Below are positions 35,190 to 45,262 of a DNA stretch of 64,000 bases, piece by piece. Each line of letters starts with the position of its first letter. Within the stretch, counting starts at the first letter, position 1. The position numbers were made by a program, and so were the translations under genes. The stretch covers positions 621,361-685,360 of the forward strand of contig CAJJDN010000004.1 of NCBI GenBank assembly GCA_905182985.1. The letters run 5' to 3'. This stretch comes from Paramecium sonneborni. Its lineage: Eukaryota; Ciliophora; Oligohymenophorea; Peniculida; Parameciidae. The notes beneath the pieces were generated by a model. The model worked only from the letters and a program-made list of their open reading frames with translations. It had not been told where the DNA came from and did not search any database.

Positions 35190-35830
35190 ATTAAGGTGAA
35201 TGTAAAGAATATTTTAAATGGAAGTACTCTTGAATCAAGAGGAAAGGATAAAATAACAAGGCCTATAGCTACGATATCAAATAATGGAATAACAATTCTT
35301 AATTTATTAGAAGCTGTATTTCCTGATGAAAATTTTTTTTATTATTTCAAAATCTTGAGATGTCGAGGTTAGTGATGATATTTTTTAATTTTCAAATGTA
35401 ATTTTTTATGCTGGAATTGCAGTGCCTCAAAAAGATTTATTGAGAGTATAAAAATATACCAAAATAATTTATAAAAAACTGGAGTTTAAGTATAAAATTA
35501 TTAATGGAGTAAGTCCAGAGATTTATGGAACATGTGGTTTATTTACAAAATTTTAAGTTGGTGTATATAAGTAATATATTTAAATAAACAAAATAGTCAT
35601 GACATGCCACAATAGAATAAAGTTATCAAGAAGCAGAAAATATCTTTAAATGTTGCATAATAATTTTTAGAGATCAAATAAAATTGCAGCTAGTTTGTAC
35701 AAATTAAGATAAAAACATTCATATGCGGATAAACAAGGCTGATGTTTTAAAAAAATGTTTTCTTTGGGGTTGTAATTTATCAAAGTGAAGTAACTGTTAA
35801 AAATCTTAAATTTGAAGATACTTAATTAAT
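35190..35830 (+). pseudogene. decayed chaperonin CCT7 (eta) gene copy
   Basis: CCT is the cytosolic chaperonin that folds actin and tubulin. The segment reads ILNGSTLESRGKDKI and TISNNGITILNLLEAVFP, clearly the CCT block TLGPRGMDKL...TISNDGATILKLLxxxHP. Next, after a frame change and an in-frame TGA at 35356-35358, comes DVEVSDD (functional genes: DAEVGDGTTSV). It then jumps to AGIAVPQKDLLRVQKYTK and NGVSPEIYGTCGLFTKFQVG, which belong to the middle of CCT7 (CAGRVPxEDLxR...GTC). It ends with LYKLRQKHSYADKQG and EVTVKNLKFED, matching the CCT7 C-terminus (LNKLRxKHAxxG; SVDETVKNPKSE). The family length is about 545 aa; here only about 200 remain. It is therefore a deleted and mutated copy. A working copy must exist elsewhere. 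Confidence 0.8.
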
Positions 35831-36039
35831 TCAAAAGAATTGCCAGAAAGACCACCAATTGAATGAGAAACGATTTTTAATATAATTTTATAATTGAGTT
35901 GTTCAGATTTTATTTACCCAATCATTTTCCAATTAACTCTAAATATTTAAAATTATAATAGAGTTTTAAAATAGCAATTTTTACATATAATGCTTTTAAT
36001 ATAATTATGGTTTTATGAATATTATTTTTAACAATTGAA

Positions 36040-36280
36040 TCATTCTTCTCTTAATGGTACAATTGCTGGTGCTACTATTTTTAATACTTCCACTAACCTT
36101 CTGTGGCAATTTAATACAGCTTAATGATCACTATCTTAAAATTTTCCAACAGGTCTTTAGCCTAATCAATCATTTAATTATTTTAAAACCTGTTATTTAT
36201 TTATAACAAACCCTAAATAATCTATTAACTGTTTCTTGATTTGCAATTGACAAGATACGGTCTGCTTATGCTTCACTCAT
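36040..36280 (-). CDS. small protein, 70 aa (left copy)
   Basis: One 28-nt intron leaves 71 codons. The protein starts MSEAQADRILSIANQETVNR and ends LVEVLKIVAPAIVPLREE. It is helical, with one Cys in each half (RVCYKQI and LNCHRRLVEV). Size and layout are reminiscent of small Tim chaperones of the mitochondrial intermembrane space, but the twin CxxxC motif is absent, so the resemblance is weak. A second copy at 37275-37515 results from the assembly duplication. Its start is 2 bp past the stop of the same-strand ORF upstream. Confidence 0.5.
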
Positions 36281-37274
36281 CTTCAAAAAATTAATTTTAT
36301 ATTAATATTATCAAGAAATTTATAATATTCAGAATTCTCTCTTTAAATATTTATCAACTTATCCATTATTTAGTTGTAAAAATTTTTGTTAAAACTGTGT
36401 TAACAAATTATGGAATAAAATTGGCAATTATTTAGAGTTTAAGTAAATTTTATTAAATCCAAAAATGTACTTATTTTGATATTATTTTTTATATCAAATA
36501 ATTTGATCTATTAAATAAAGGAAACCAGGGACTGCATTTTTGTATAATTTCATGCAAAAACATTTAATTATTTTTTTATTAAATGCCTACTTTCACAGTT
36601 TAGCTGCTGAACCAAAATTTCTTATATTCTTTCAATACCATGTAAATTATAAGATTTTATAAATAAATATTCTAAAGGTCTACATTTAATGAAGATTATA
36701 ATGTTAATTTGATAAGGATTTTGAATGATAAATAAATCCCTAAAGTCTTTTTTAATTAATTTTACTTGTTGGTAGTTGAATTTATCATGATAGTTTCATA
36801 TATTACTCTGACTATTGTGTGGCNAAAATAGTCATGACATGCCACAATAGAATAAAGTTATCAAGAAGCAGAAAATATCTTTAAATGTTGCATAATAATT
36901 TTTAGAGATCAAATAAAATTGCAGCTAGTTTGTACAAATTAAGATAAAAACATTCATATGCGGATAAACAAGGCTGATGTTTTAAAAAAATGTTTTCTTT
37001 GGGGTTGTAATTTATCAAAGTGAAGTAACTGTTAAAAATCTTAAATTTGAAGATACTTAATTAATTCAAAAGAATTGCCAGAAAGACCACCAATTGAATG
37101 AGAAACGATTTTTAATATAATTTTATAATTGAGTTGTTCAGATTTTATTTACCCAATCATTTTCCAATTAACTCTAAATATTTAAAATTATAATAGAGTT
37201 TTAAAATAGCAATTTTTACATATAATGCTTTTAATATAATTATGGTTTTATGAATATTATTTTTAACAATTGAA

Positions 37275-37515
37275 TCATTCTTCTCTTAATGGTACAATTG
37301 CTGGTGCTACTATTTTTAATACTTCCACTAACCTTCTGTGGCAATTTAATACAGCTTAATGATCACTATCTTAAAATTTTCCAACAGGTCTTTAGCCTAA
37401 TCAATCATTTAATTATTTTAAAACCTGTTATTTATTTATAACAAACCCTAAATAATCTATTAACTGTTTCTTGATTTGCAATTGACAAGATACGGTCTGC
37501 TTATGCTTCACTCAT
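37275..37515 (-). CDS. small protein, 70 aa (right copy, same gene as 36040-36280)
   Basis: Identical in sequence to the left copy, offset by 1235 bp. Probably one real gene. Confidence 0.45.
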
Positions 37516-37517
37516 CT

Positions 37518-38231
37518 TCAAAAAATTAATTTTATATTAATATTATCAAGAAATTTATAATATTCAGAATTCTCTCTTTAAATATTTATCAACTTATCCA
37601 TTATTTAGTTGTAAAAATTTTTGTTAAAACTGTGTTAACAAATTATGGAATAAAATTGGCAATTATTTAGAGTTTAAGTAAATTTTATTAAATCCAAAAA
37701 TGTACTTATTTTGATATTATTTTTTATATCAAATAATTTGATCTATTAAATAAAGGAAACCAGGGACTGCATTTTTGTATAATTTCATGCAAAAACATTT
37801 AATTATTTTTTTATTAAATGCCTACTTTCACAGTTTAGCTGCTGAACCAAAATTTCTTATATTCTTTCAATACCATGTAAATTATAAGATTTTATAAATA
37901 AATATTCTAAAGGTCTACATTTAATGAAGATTATAATGTTAATTTGATAAGGATTTTGAATGATAAATAAATCCCTAAAGTCTTTTTTAATTAATTTTAC
38001 TTGTTGGTAGTTGAATTTATCATGATAGTTTCATATATTACTCTGACTATTGTGTGGCATGTATTCTGCTCTTTTAAGTAAATGTTTGAAATTAATTCTA
38101 AAAGTATCCGACTTATATTCAATAATATATTATTTGCTATCTTAAGGTTCATTTATTGAATACTATATTTTTTATTATTTAATCTCTTTGCAAAATTAGA
38201 TATAAAGATCTCCATCTTATTTAATAAACAT
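37518..38231 (-). pseudogene. ORF of 238 codons with two in-frame TGA codons
   Basis: From the ATG at 38229-38231 the frame reads MFIKQDGDLYIQFCKEIKQQ, continues through NFKHLLKRAEYMPHN, then TGA (plus 38031-38033), then NYHDKFNYQQVKLIKKDFRD and FIKCRPLEYLFIKSYNLHGI, then TGA (plus 37785-37787), then NYTKMQSLVSFIQQ to a final TGA at 37518-37520. Both in-frame TGAs sit in frame-preserving GT..AG stretches: 42 nt for the first and 30 nt for the second. The 30-nt one could be a real intron, though it starts GTT rather than GTA. The 42-nt one is longer than other introns here. So it is either a spliced gene or a pseudogene. No family recognised. Its 3' part also appears in the left duplicate. Confidence 0.4.
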
Positions 38232-38787
38232 TTTTTCTTTTTGCTAAGCTTATAAAAATTAAACCTGTTAGAAAATAAAAATCAACACTAAATTAAATAT
38301 TATGATATCCAACTTTATTATACAATCAAAATTTGATAGTTAAATAATCTAAGGGAACTATTTAAATATTTAAATTATTATTTTTAAATCATATGAATCT
38401 TAATAAATAAAATAATTTTAATTATAATTGAAGATAATCATCTGAACTAACTTTTTAATTGAAAAGGAAAGATAATTATAATAGATTATCACTAAAATAA
38501 AAGTTAGACCAAGATCGAGTAAATATGAAGATGTATTTGATTTTGTGATAATAAGAATAACTTTATTAAAATTAATTTAGTTAGATTGATATTTTTCAAC
38601 GTTTTTTTTAATGTTTATCAAAATATGATTGGAATATAATTATATATATTTCAGTAATCTTATATAAGTAGATTTAAAAAGTTTCTCTTTATTTATCAAT
38701 GCAATAAATAAATTTATTATGCAAACTTTTTAAATAAACAAATAAATTATTATAATGGGTTTTAAATTATTATAAAATTTATTTTAA
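38232..38787. other. no gene seen
   Basis: Very AT-rich divergent spacer between the minus-strand ORF and the ABC transporter. No supported feature. Confidence 0.5.
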
Positions 38788-41700
38788 ATGAAGAAAGTAG
38801 GGGTTTATAATGAGATTGAGGAGAGAGAGCTTTTGGCAAAAAATGAGAAATTTAAGGAATGCAATTTTTTATTCACTAATATTAGTCTATTGATTGAACT
38901 CATAAATAAGAAATCAGATCAACTTGAGAATTCAGATTTGCAATACTTTTTGGAGCCTAATTTAAAACCTTAGTTGGCGATAAATATGGTTGAAAGGTAT
39001 AAAGTAATTTAATAATAGAATATAAATTGAAGAATTAGAGAGAAGAAAAAGAAATAATTTAAGTTTAGAGAGAGAATACAAAACTCCTACTTTTTATATT
39101 TTAAAATCATTATTCCTTCGGAAATTTATATTTATAGGATTTTTAACATTTATAGATAAAGCAATATAAATTGGATCGATATATTTGTTAGATTAAGTGA
39201 CGGACTCGATTAAGGATTATAATCTTCCAAAAGAAAATCACCATATTTTAAAACCGATTTTATTATTACTGACTATGACAATTGTATATACGTTTGGGAC
39301 ATATATAGGGTCTATTTCAAACGATTATTAAAATCAATTTACTTCATTATTAAAAATAGTTGGGCAATATTTGATATATTAGAAAGCATTAAGAACAAAA
39401 TACCTTTAGGAAACAGTCTAAAAATAAAAGGAAGATAAAAAGGATGGAGATGAGGAATATATAGCAAATGTAAATAATTTGTTGACAGTTGATACAGAGG
39501 AGCTTTCGTATATGTATTGGGATATATTAGGATGTAATAAAAATAGAAATAATTATAGTATCTTCATCCTTGATCACAATATGCATAGTTCTTTATATGT
39601 TATATCTGAAATTAGGGAATGCAATTTGGACTGGATTGATAATTCTAGTTTGCGTGTTGATTTTTAATTCGCTAACAACAACATTTTCAATTGTAAAGAA
39701 TGAAATTTTATGTTTAGATTTTTTATCGAAAGGCTTTAGTCCAAAAAGATAGTAGATTAACATTATCTTCTGATGTGATAGAAGGTATGAAATAGATAAA
39801 ATATTTATCTTGGGAATAAACTTTCTACAATAAAATATTGGCAATTAGAAAAAAAGAATTTGGATTTATAAAATGGCAGAAGATAATCGATATAATAAAT
39901 AATGTGTAATGGTAGAGTATAAGTTATATATTGCTTTACTTTTTTTTATCTAATTATGCAGAAAAAAATGGAGATGATGCGTTAAAATCTACGAATGTTT
40001 TTACAATAATTGCTTTATTTAATTTATTAACATTTCCATTAAGTGTGATTCCTCATTCAATTAATAAATTAATAAATACAATACTATCTTATTAGAGAAT
40101 AAAAACATATTTAGATCTTAAGGAAATAAATGAGGAAGAAATAATAAGATATAAGAATTGTATTGGAGAGGAATACGTGATAGAAATACCTGAGATAGCT
40201 TTCAAATGGCCATCAAAAAAGTAGCATTTTGAAGAGAATGAAGGATTCTAATTAAGGTTAGCAGAAATTAAAATAAAAAAGAATACTTTGAATATGATAA
40301 TAGGACGAATAGGATGTGGAAAGACAGCATTATTAAATGCAATTCTAAATGAAATGGATATAATAGATTAGAATTAAGATAGTTTGAAAGTTAGGGGAAG
40401 CGTAGCTTATGTAAGTTAAAATCATTGGTTATAAAATATGTCCATAAGAGATAACATTTTGTTTGGTAAGTCTTATGATAAAGAATTGTATGAGAAATGT
40501 ATAGAAGCATGTGATTTTATGCCAGATTTACTTACATTTCCAAAAAGAGACTAATATATTTTGGGACCAGATGCAAAGAATATAAGTGGTGGATAAAAGC
40601 AAAGAATTTCATTGTGTAGATCTTTATATTAAAATTGTGATATCTATTTAATGGATGATATATTTTCTTCATTAGATATGCAAGTTGCTGATAAAGTGTT
40701 TAATAAAGGAATTAAATAAATGTTATTAGAATAAGGAAAGACAGTTTTGATGATTACTTCTTAATTTAGATTCATAGAGATGTACAATAAATGCAATATT
40801 ATTTATATGGTTCATGGTTCTATTTGTTAAGATGAATAATTATTACATTAATTTATGTCATAAGAGAAAGAGAAATAGCATAAAATAGAACTTGAATAAT
40901 TAGAAAAAAACTAAAAGAAATTTATCCATTAATAACTGAAAGTTATTTAATCACAAGAGATTGATTAAGATATACTTCTAAATGAGTCAGAAAATAAAAA
41001 CAAAAATGAAGTAGAGGAAGAAGAAAGAGAAAGTGATGAAATAGCGGGAGAAACTGTTTTATATTATATATCTTAAATGAGTTATGTTTTAGTAGCATTT
41101 GCTATATTGTTGTCAATTATTCTTATGTTAAGTAGAAATTTGATAGATTTTTGGATTAGAGCATAAATCAGTGTTGATAATCATTCATTTGATTTTTTTA
41201 ATCATTTGTTTGGAGTTTCATTTAAGAGTTAATTTTTTTGGTTAATATTCATATTTGTTATGATTACATTTGCGACTGGAATCATTATAAAAATCTGTAC
41301 CTTGTTGGGTGGTTGGAGAACATTCAAACTTTTAAATCAAAGTATTATGAATTCTAAAATGGTATTCTTTGATAATAATGCTTAAGGCAGAATTATCAAT
41401 AGATTATCAAATGATACATTAATCATTGATGATGAACTTCCTTGGTTAGTTGAAGTACTTATAATGTCAGTGCTTGCATGTATAGGTTATCCTATTGGAA
41501 TTATCATTCTCTTTCCATGGCTTATTTTTATTATCATTATTGAACTTTTAACTTTTAGATGGTTATAAAAATACTTTAGAAAAAGTAATCGAGATCTTAA
41601 AAGAATTTAATCCACTAATGAAGGCAAAATTATTTCCCATCTCACTGAAACTATTGAAGGTTTAAGAACTATTAGAGCATTTGAAAAATAATAATATTTT

Positions 41701-42919
41701 ATTCAAAAATACATTATTAAGCTTACTGAATCTATTTGCTCTTCTGTTAATAGTAGAAGAGTTAGTTGTTGGTTATCTGTCAGATTACATTTACTAAGTA
41801 ACTTAATTTTCTTAGCTGTTTCAATAACAATTATTCTTATGATGCTCTTTAAAATTGAAATTGATTATGCTACTTGTGCTATGACACTTACTTATGCTGT
41901 ACTTATAACTAATGAATTCAATGATACAATGAATTGGTTTATTTAAAGTGAAGCAAAAATGGTTTCAGTAGAAAGAATTAGATAATATTTTAATAATCCT
42001 TAAGAAAAATATAATAGTGTTGTTTAAATAAATCCCCAAGTCTCATAAATTATTAGATAGTAAGTGCCAAATAAAAAATAAAATATTTATCCTAATCAGT
42101 ATGCGATAGTATTCAATGATGTCACACTAACATATGATGATGTTTTACAAAGCTAAAATGTCAAATATGCATTAAAGAACTTTTCTCTATTTATTAAAAA
42201 AGGAGAGAAAATAGCGTTTGTTGGTAGAACAGGAGCTGGAAAAACTTCAATTTTTAATATTTTATTCAGATTATATGATTTTCAATAAGGACATATATTT
42301 ATAAATGGTGAAGATGTATTTTATTTAATTAACAAAATATTAGATTTAAAAAATGTAATTGAGAGATGTGAGATAATTACTATCTATAGTTCCTCAATTT
42401 GGATTCTTGTACAATGCTAATTTGAGAGATAATATCGATCCATAAGGGAAATTAACTAATTAATAAATTGAATAAGCATTTAATAATACATAGTTTAGAA
42501 TTAGAGGTATAATGTAGGATTCTACATAAATAAATAGTACAAGTTAAGAAGAAATTTAAAAATCCTCAACAAATATTAATTTTATGATTGCTAAATCTGG
42601 AGGGAACCTATCAAATGGAGAAAAATAAGTAATTAATTTTATGAGAGTAATCTTATAAAATAAAGATATTGTTTGTTTAGATGAAGCCACTTCAAATATG
42701 GATCCAAAAACAGATGAAGAATTACATAAGACATTATTTAATTATGTATAGGGTGGTAATAAAACATTACTCGTTATTACTCATAGACTTGAAAATATTT
42801 AATAATATGATAGAATTGCTGTTTTAGAGAAAGGAGAGATAGTTGAATTAGGAACTTACGAAGAACTTATCTAATTGAATGGTTGGTTTGTTAGATTAGT
42901 TAATTAAAATAATGAATGA
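38788..42919 (+). CDS. ABC transporter, ABCC (MRP) subfamily, full transporter
   Basis: ABCC proteins export conjugated organic anions or act as channel regulators. The gene encodes about 1,330 aa in the order TMD1-NBD1-TMD2-NBD2, without an extra N-terminal TMD0. The 38788 start (MKKVGVYNEIEERELLAKNE) is followed by a 22-nt intron, more introns in TMD1, and a 28-nt intron in NBD2. NBD1: IIGRIGCGKTALLN (Walker A), NISGGQKQRISL (signature), IYLMDDIFSSLD (Walker B with Asp instead of Glu), and TVLMITSQ with Ser where the switch His would be. NBD2: FVGRTGAGKTSIFN, a weakened signature NLSNGEKQ, IVCLDEATSNMD with the catalytic Glu, and LLVITHRL with the His. Such NBD1 degeneracy is common in ABCC; the NBD2 signature change is unusual. 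Confidence 0.88.
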
Positions 42920-43335
42920 AATTTATTTAAACTAAACGCTTTTCATTTTTATCTTTGTTTGCCTTTAGTTAAAGATATCTCCTTTTTTTTTATTGGTATA
43001 TTTATTCTATATTTTGATAAAATCAATATATTATTTTTAGCTCTAAGATTTTTTGTTTAGTAATAATTTTAAAAGATATCTTTTTTTCAGTCGGGTTGTT
43101 CTATTTGAGAATCTTTATAATAAAATTAATTTTCATAAAAAGAGAATAACAAATAATAATAAAGAATGCAGAAAATTTTGTTTAAATTTCTTTCGAAAAA
43201 CAGAAATAAAATTAATTTTTTGGTAGATTGTTTGAAATAACTATTAATATGGTATATAAAGAGATAAATAGTTATATAGGTTATAATGATAGAATGACAA
43301 TGTAATGTTTTAATTTAATATTATTTGATATTATA
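42920..43335. other. no gene seen
   Basis: Convergent spacer of T-rich sequence between the ABC transporter and the acyl-carrier-like gene. No supported feature. Confidence 0.5.
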
Positions 43336-43749
43336 TCAATGACTGTCGTGATGGATGTTAACAATGTAAAAAGCAGTTTCAATACTAGAAACCAAGAAGG
43401 CTCTATCTTTGATTTCTATACCAAATTCTTTTTCAAGTGCATCATGAATATGAATACATGTAGCAACATCTACATATCCTGCAGCATCATTCCAATTGGT
43501 ATTAAATGTGATTGGGGTTGAATCCCACTAAAAAAGATTATGATTTGATGTTATACTCTTTCTGGATCAATTTTTCTTAATCTATCTCCAACTACTTTAA
43601 TAATTCTTTTGGCTGTAACAGCTGGCTAAATTAAAATTAGATATTTAATTAAATACATTATTATAGACAGATCCATTAGGGAAATGATATGAGTAAAGAG
43701 AAACTTGTGTTTGCATAGTCTTTGCAAATGTAGATACTAATTTATTCAT
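43336..43749 (-). CDS. acyl-carrier-protein-like mitochondrial protein lacking the phosphopantetheine Ser
   Basis: Mitochondrial ACP (NDUFAB1) carries fatty acids on a 4'-phosphopantetheine arm and is also a complex I subunit and LYR partner. Introns of 31 and 29 nt leave 117 aa. The N-terminus (MNKLVSTFAKTMQTQVSLYS) resembles a mitochondrial presequence. Then VTAKRIIKVVGDRLRKIDPE matches ACP helix 1, and DALEKEFGIEIKDRAFLVSS with ETAFYIV matches helices 2-3 (LExEFgieIpD...vxdavxyi). The ACP DSL motif should lie about ten residues before LEKEF; here the sequence is AGYVDVATC, with Val in place of Ser. It probably cannot be pantetheinylated and may be a structural complex I or LYR-binding subunit. 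Confidence 0.65.
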
Positions 43750-43783
43750 ATTATTTTAATTATTATTTATTGTATTAATATAC

Positions 43784-44251
43784 TCATTGTTTCTTAGCTT
43801 ATTATTTTTTTGGTTATGTTTTCTTTGTTTCTTTCTCTTTAGATTATTCTTTTGGTTATTCTTTTAATTATTCTTTTGGTTATTATTTCTTTTAATCTTT
43901 CTTTTCATCTTTAACTTCTACCTCAGCATCTTCCTTTAATTTCTTGATTCTTAACATACCTTATTTTGCAGATAATCCAGCAGGTGTACTACTATTTATA
44001 TTTATATTACTTGACTTCCCAAGCACCACCAGCTATTTATAAACCAGTTTATGTACATCTCCATATACCTATTGCTTATCTTTTTAATGAATGCTATTTT
44101 ATTTTAATGTATTTCATACTGCCCCAGTAAATGTATTGAAATATCTTTAGTGCTATGAAATTTCAAACTTCTTTATTATCTTTCTTAAAGATGCACCATA
44201 TCTTGTACCATATTTTCCTGTAATTCCAACCTTCTTTGTCTTCTTTGTCAT
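43784..44251 (-). CDS. ribosomal protein eL43 (L37a) with altered zinc ribbon and Q/K/E-rich tail
   Basis: eL43 is a small zinc-ribbon protein of the 60S subunit. Introns of 26 and 19 or 22 nt leave 139-140 aa. The start [20 protein letters not shown] and [13 protein letters not shown] match eL43 closely, as do AIGIWRC and IAGGAW in the second half. The canonical CxxC pairs (CSFCGK and HCGSC in human) read NTFTGA and RCTQTG here, so three of four zinc ligands are lost. The usual protein is about 92 aa. This one adds a tail with [13 protein letters not shown] and repeated QPKEQ-type units. It could be a divergent paralogue, possibly not the main ribosomal copy. Confidence 0.8.
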
Positions 44252-44439
44252 TTCAAATAATAATTAAAATCTTTAATTTATTTTTAAATTATCACTCAAT
44301 CCATTCATATTCATATCATTATAATCTACTTTATGTAAACTAACTTTATTCTCTCTATATCATTCACTCTCTACTATCTCACAATATTTCCCTTTAAAAG
44401 GAATTTATTTTACTCTAAATCTCTTTTAATTAATTATAA

Positions 44440-44922
44440 ATGAAACACTACAAAAAGTAAAAACTAAATCCACAATTTTTTAATGTAGAAAAAGTTGTTG
44501 GTAAGAGATATGATCCTGAAACTAAAGAATTATAATATTGTATTAAATGGGAAGGTTATCCTAATGAAGAAAATACTTGGGAACCTGTACATAATCTTAC
44601 AAATGTTTTCTCATTTATTCAAGAACATGAAGCTAATCATATCAATATCAAAAAAAAACCTAAAGTACTAATTGATAATAAAAAACTAAAATAACTTCTC
44701 TTCAATAAACTCAATCAGTTTCTTGAATATATGGCACCCAAATATGAATTATAAGAAATCAATCTGAGCGATTTTGATACCTCTGAAGAAATCAAAGATC
44801 AACAATAACAATAAGAAACTGAATCTAAAATTATACCAGAACCATATCAACCAAAATCTCATATTTTGACTTAAGGTTTTCATTGGTGTCCTTAAAATTA
44901 TCAATCTAATATTGATTATTGA
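44440..44922 (+). CDS. short chromodomain protein (160 aa)
   Basis: Single exon of 161 codons. Residues about 14-60 form a chromodomain: FFNVEKVVGKRYDPETKELQ, then YCIKWEGYPNEENTWEPVHN with the aromatic cage residues (Y/F, W, W) in place. The rest is short and Glu/Gln/Lys-rich, with no recognisable chromoshadow domain, and ends QNYQSNIDY. HP1-like single-chromodomain proteins are numerous in ciliates and act in silencing and in programmed DNA elimination. Which of these roles applies cannot be told from sequence. Confidence 0.85.
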
Positions 44923-45262
44923 AAATATCATGCCAAAATTTTGTGGTTTATTAGATGCTTTTAATTAAATTCTTCTTTAAACTTTTTCTATCCCCGAGAT
45001 CAAATTTAAAGTATTAGATATCCAATTATTCACTAATCTTTCTACTTTTTGTAATAGGTTGTTATACAACCTTAATTAAAATATATTTTATATTTATATT
45101 TATTCAATCTTATTTCATCCCTTATTCATTTATATAATTTATGTTTCAAAATCATTCTAACAAAAATATTCTTTTTAGCTTAATCAAATTATATAAATAA
45201 TCCCAAGAAGCTATCATTTCTAATTTTAATCAGATTTTCAGATTAAATTTTATATTTAAAAT
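44923..45262. other. no gene seen
   Basis: AT-rich convergent spacer without a supported feature. Confidence 0.5.

Larger units (their letters stand above)
35590..38058. repeat. false direct duplication of 1234 bp around a single N
   Basis: Bases 35590-36823 recur at 36825-38058 with constant offset 1235; I saw no mismatch. A single N at 36824 separates them. The left copy breaks off at the N and the sequence after 38058 continues naturally from the right copy. This is an unmerged contig overlap, not biology. Features in the left copy (the pseudogene 3' end and the small gene at 36040-36280) therefore appear twice but exist once. Confidence 0.85.

Noticed and set aside
36040..36280. Small Tim (Tim9/10) identity
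   Set aside because: Twin CxxxC motifs are absent; only single Cys in each helix.
39593..39844. Minus-strand ORF within the ABC transporter
   Set aside because: The region encodes a membrane segment and the loop before NBD1 of the transporter on the plus strand.
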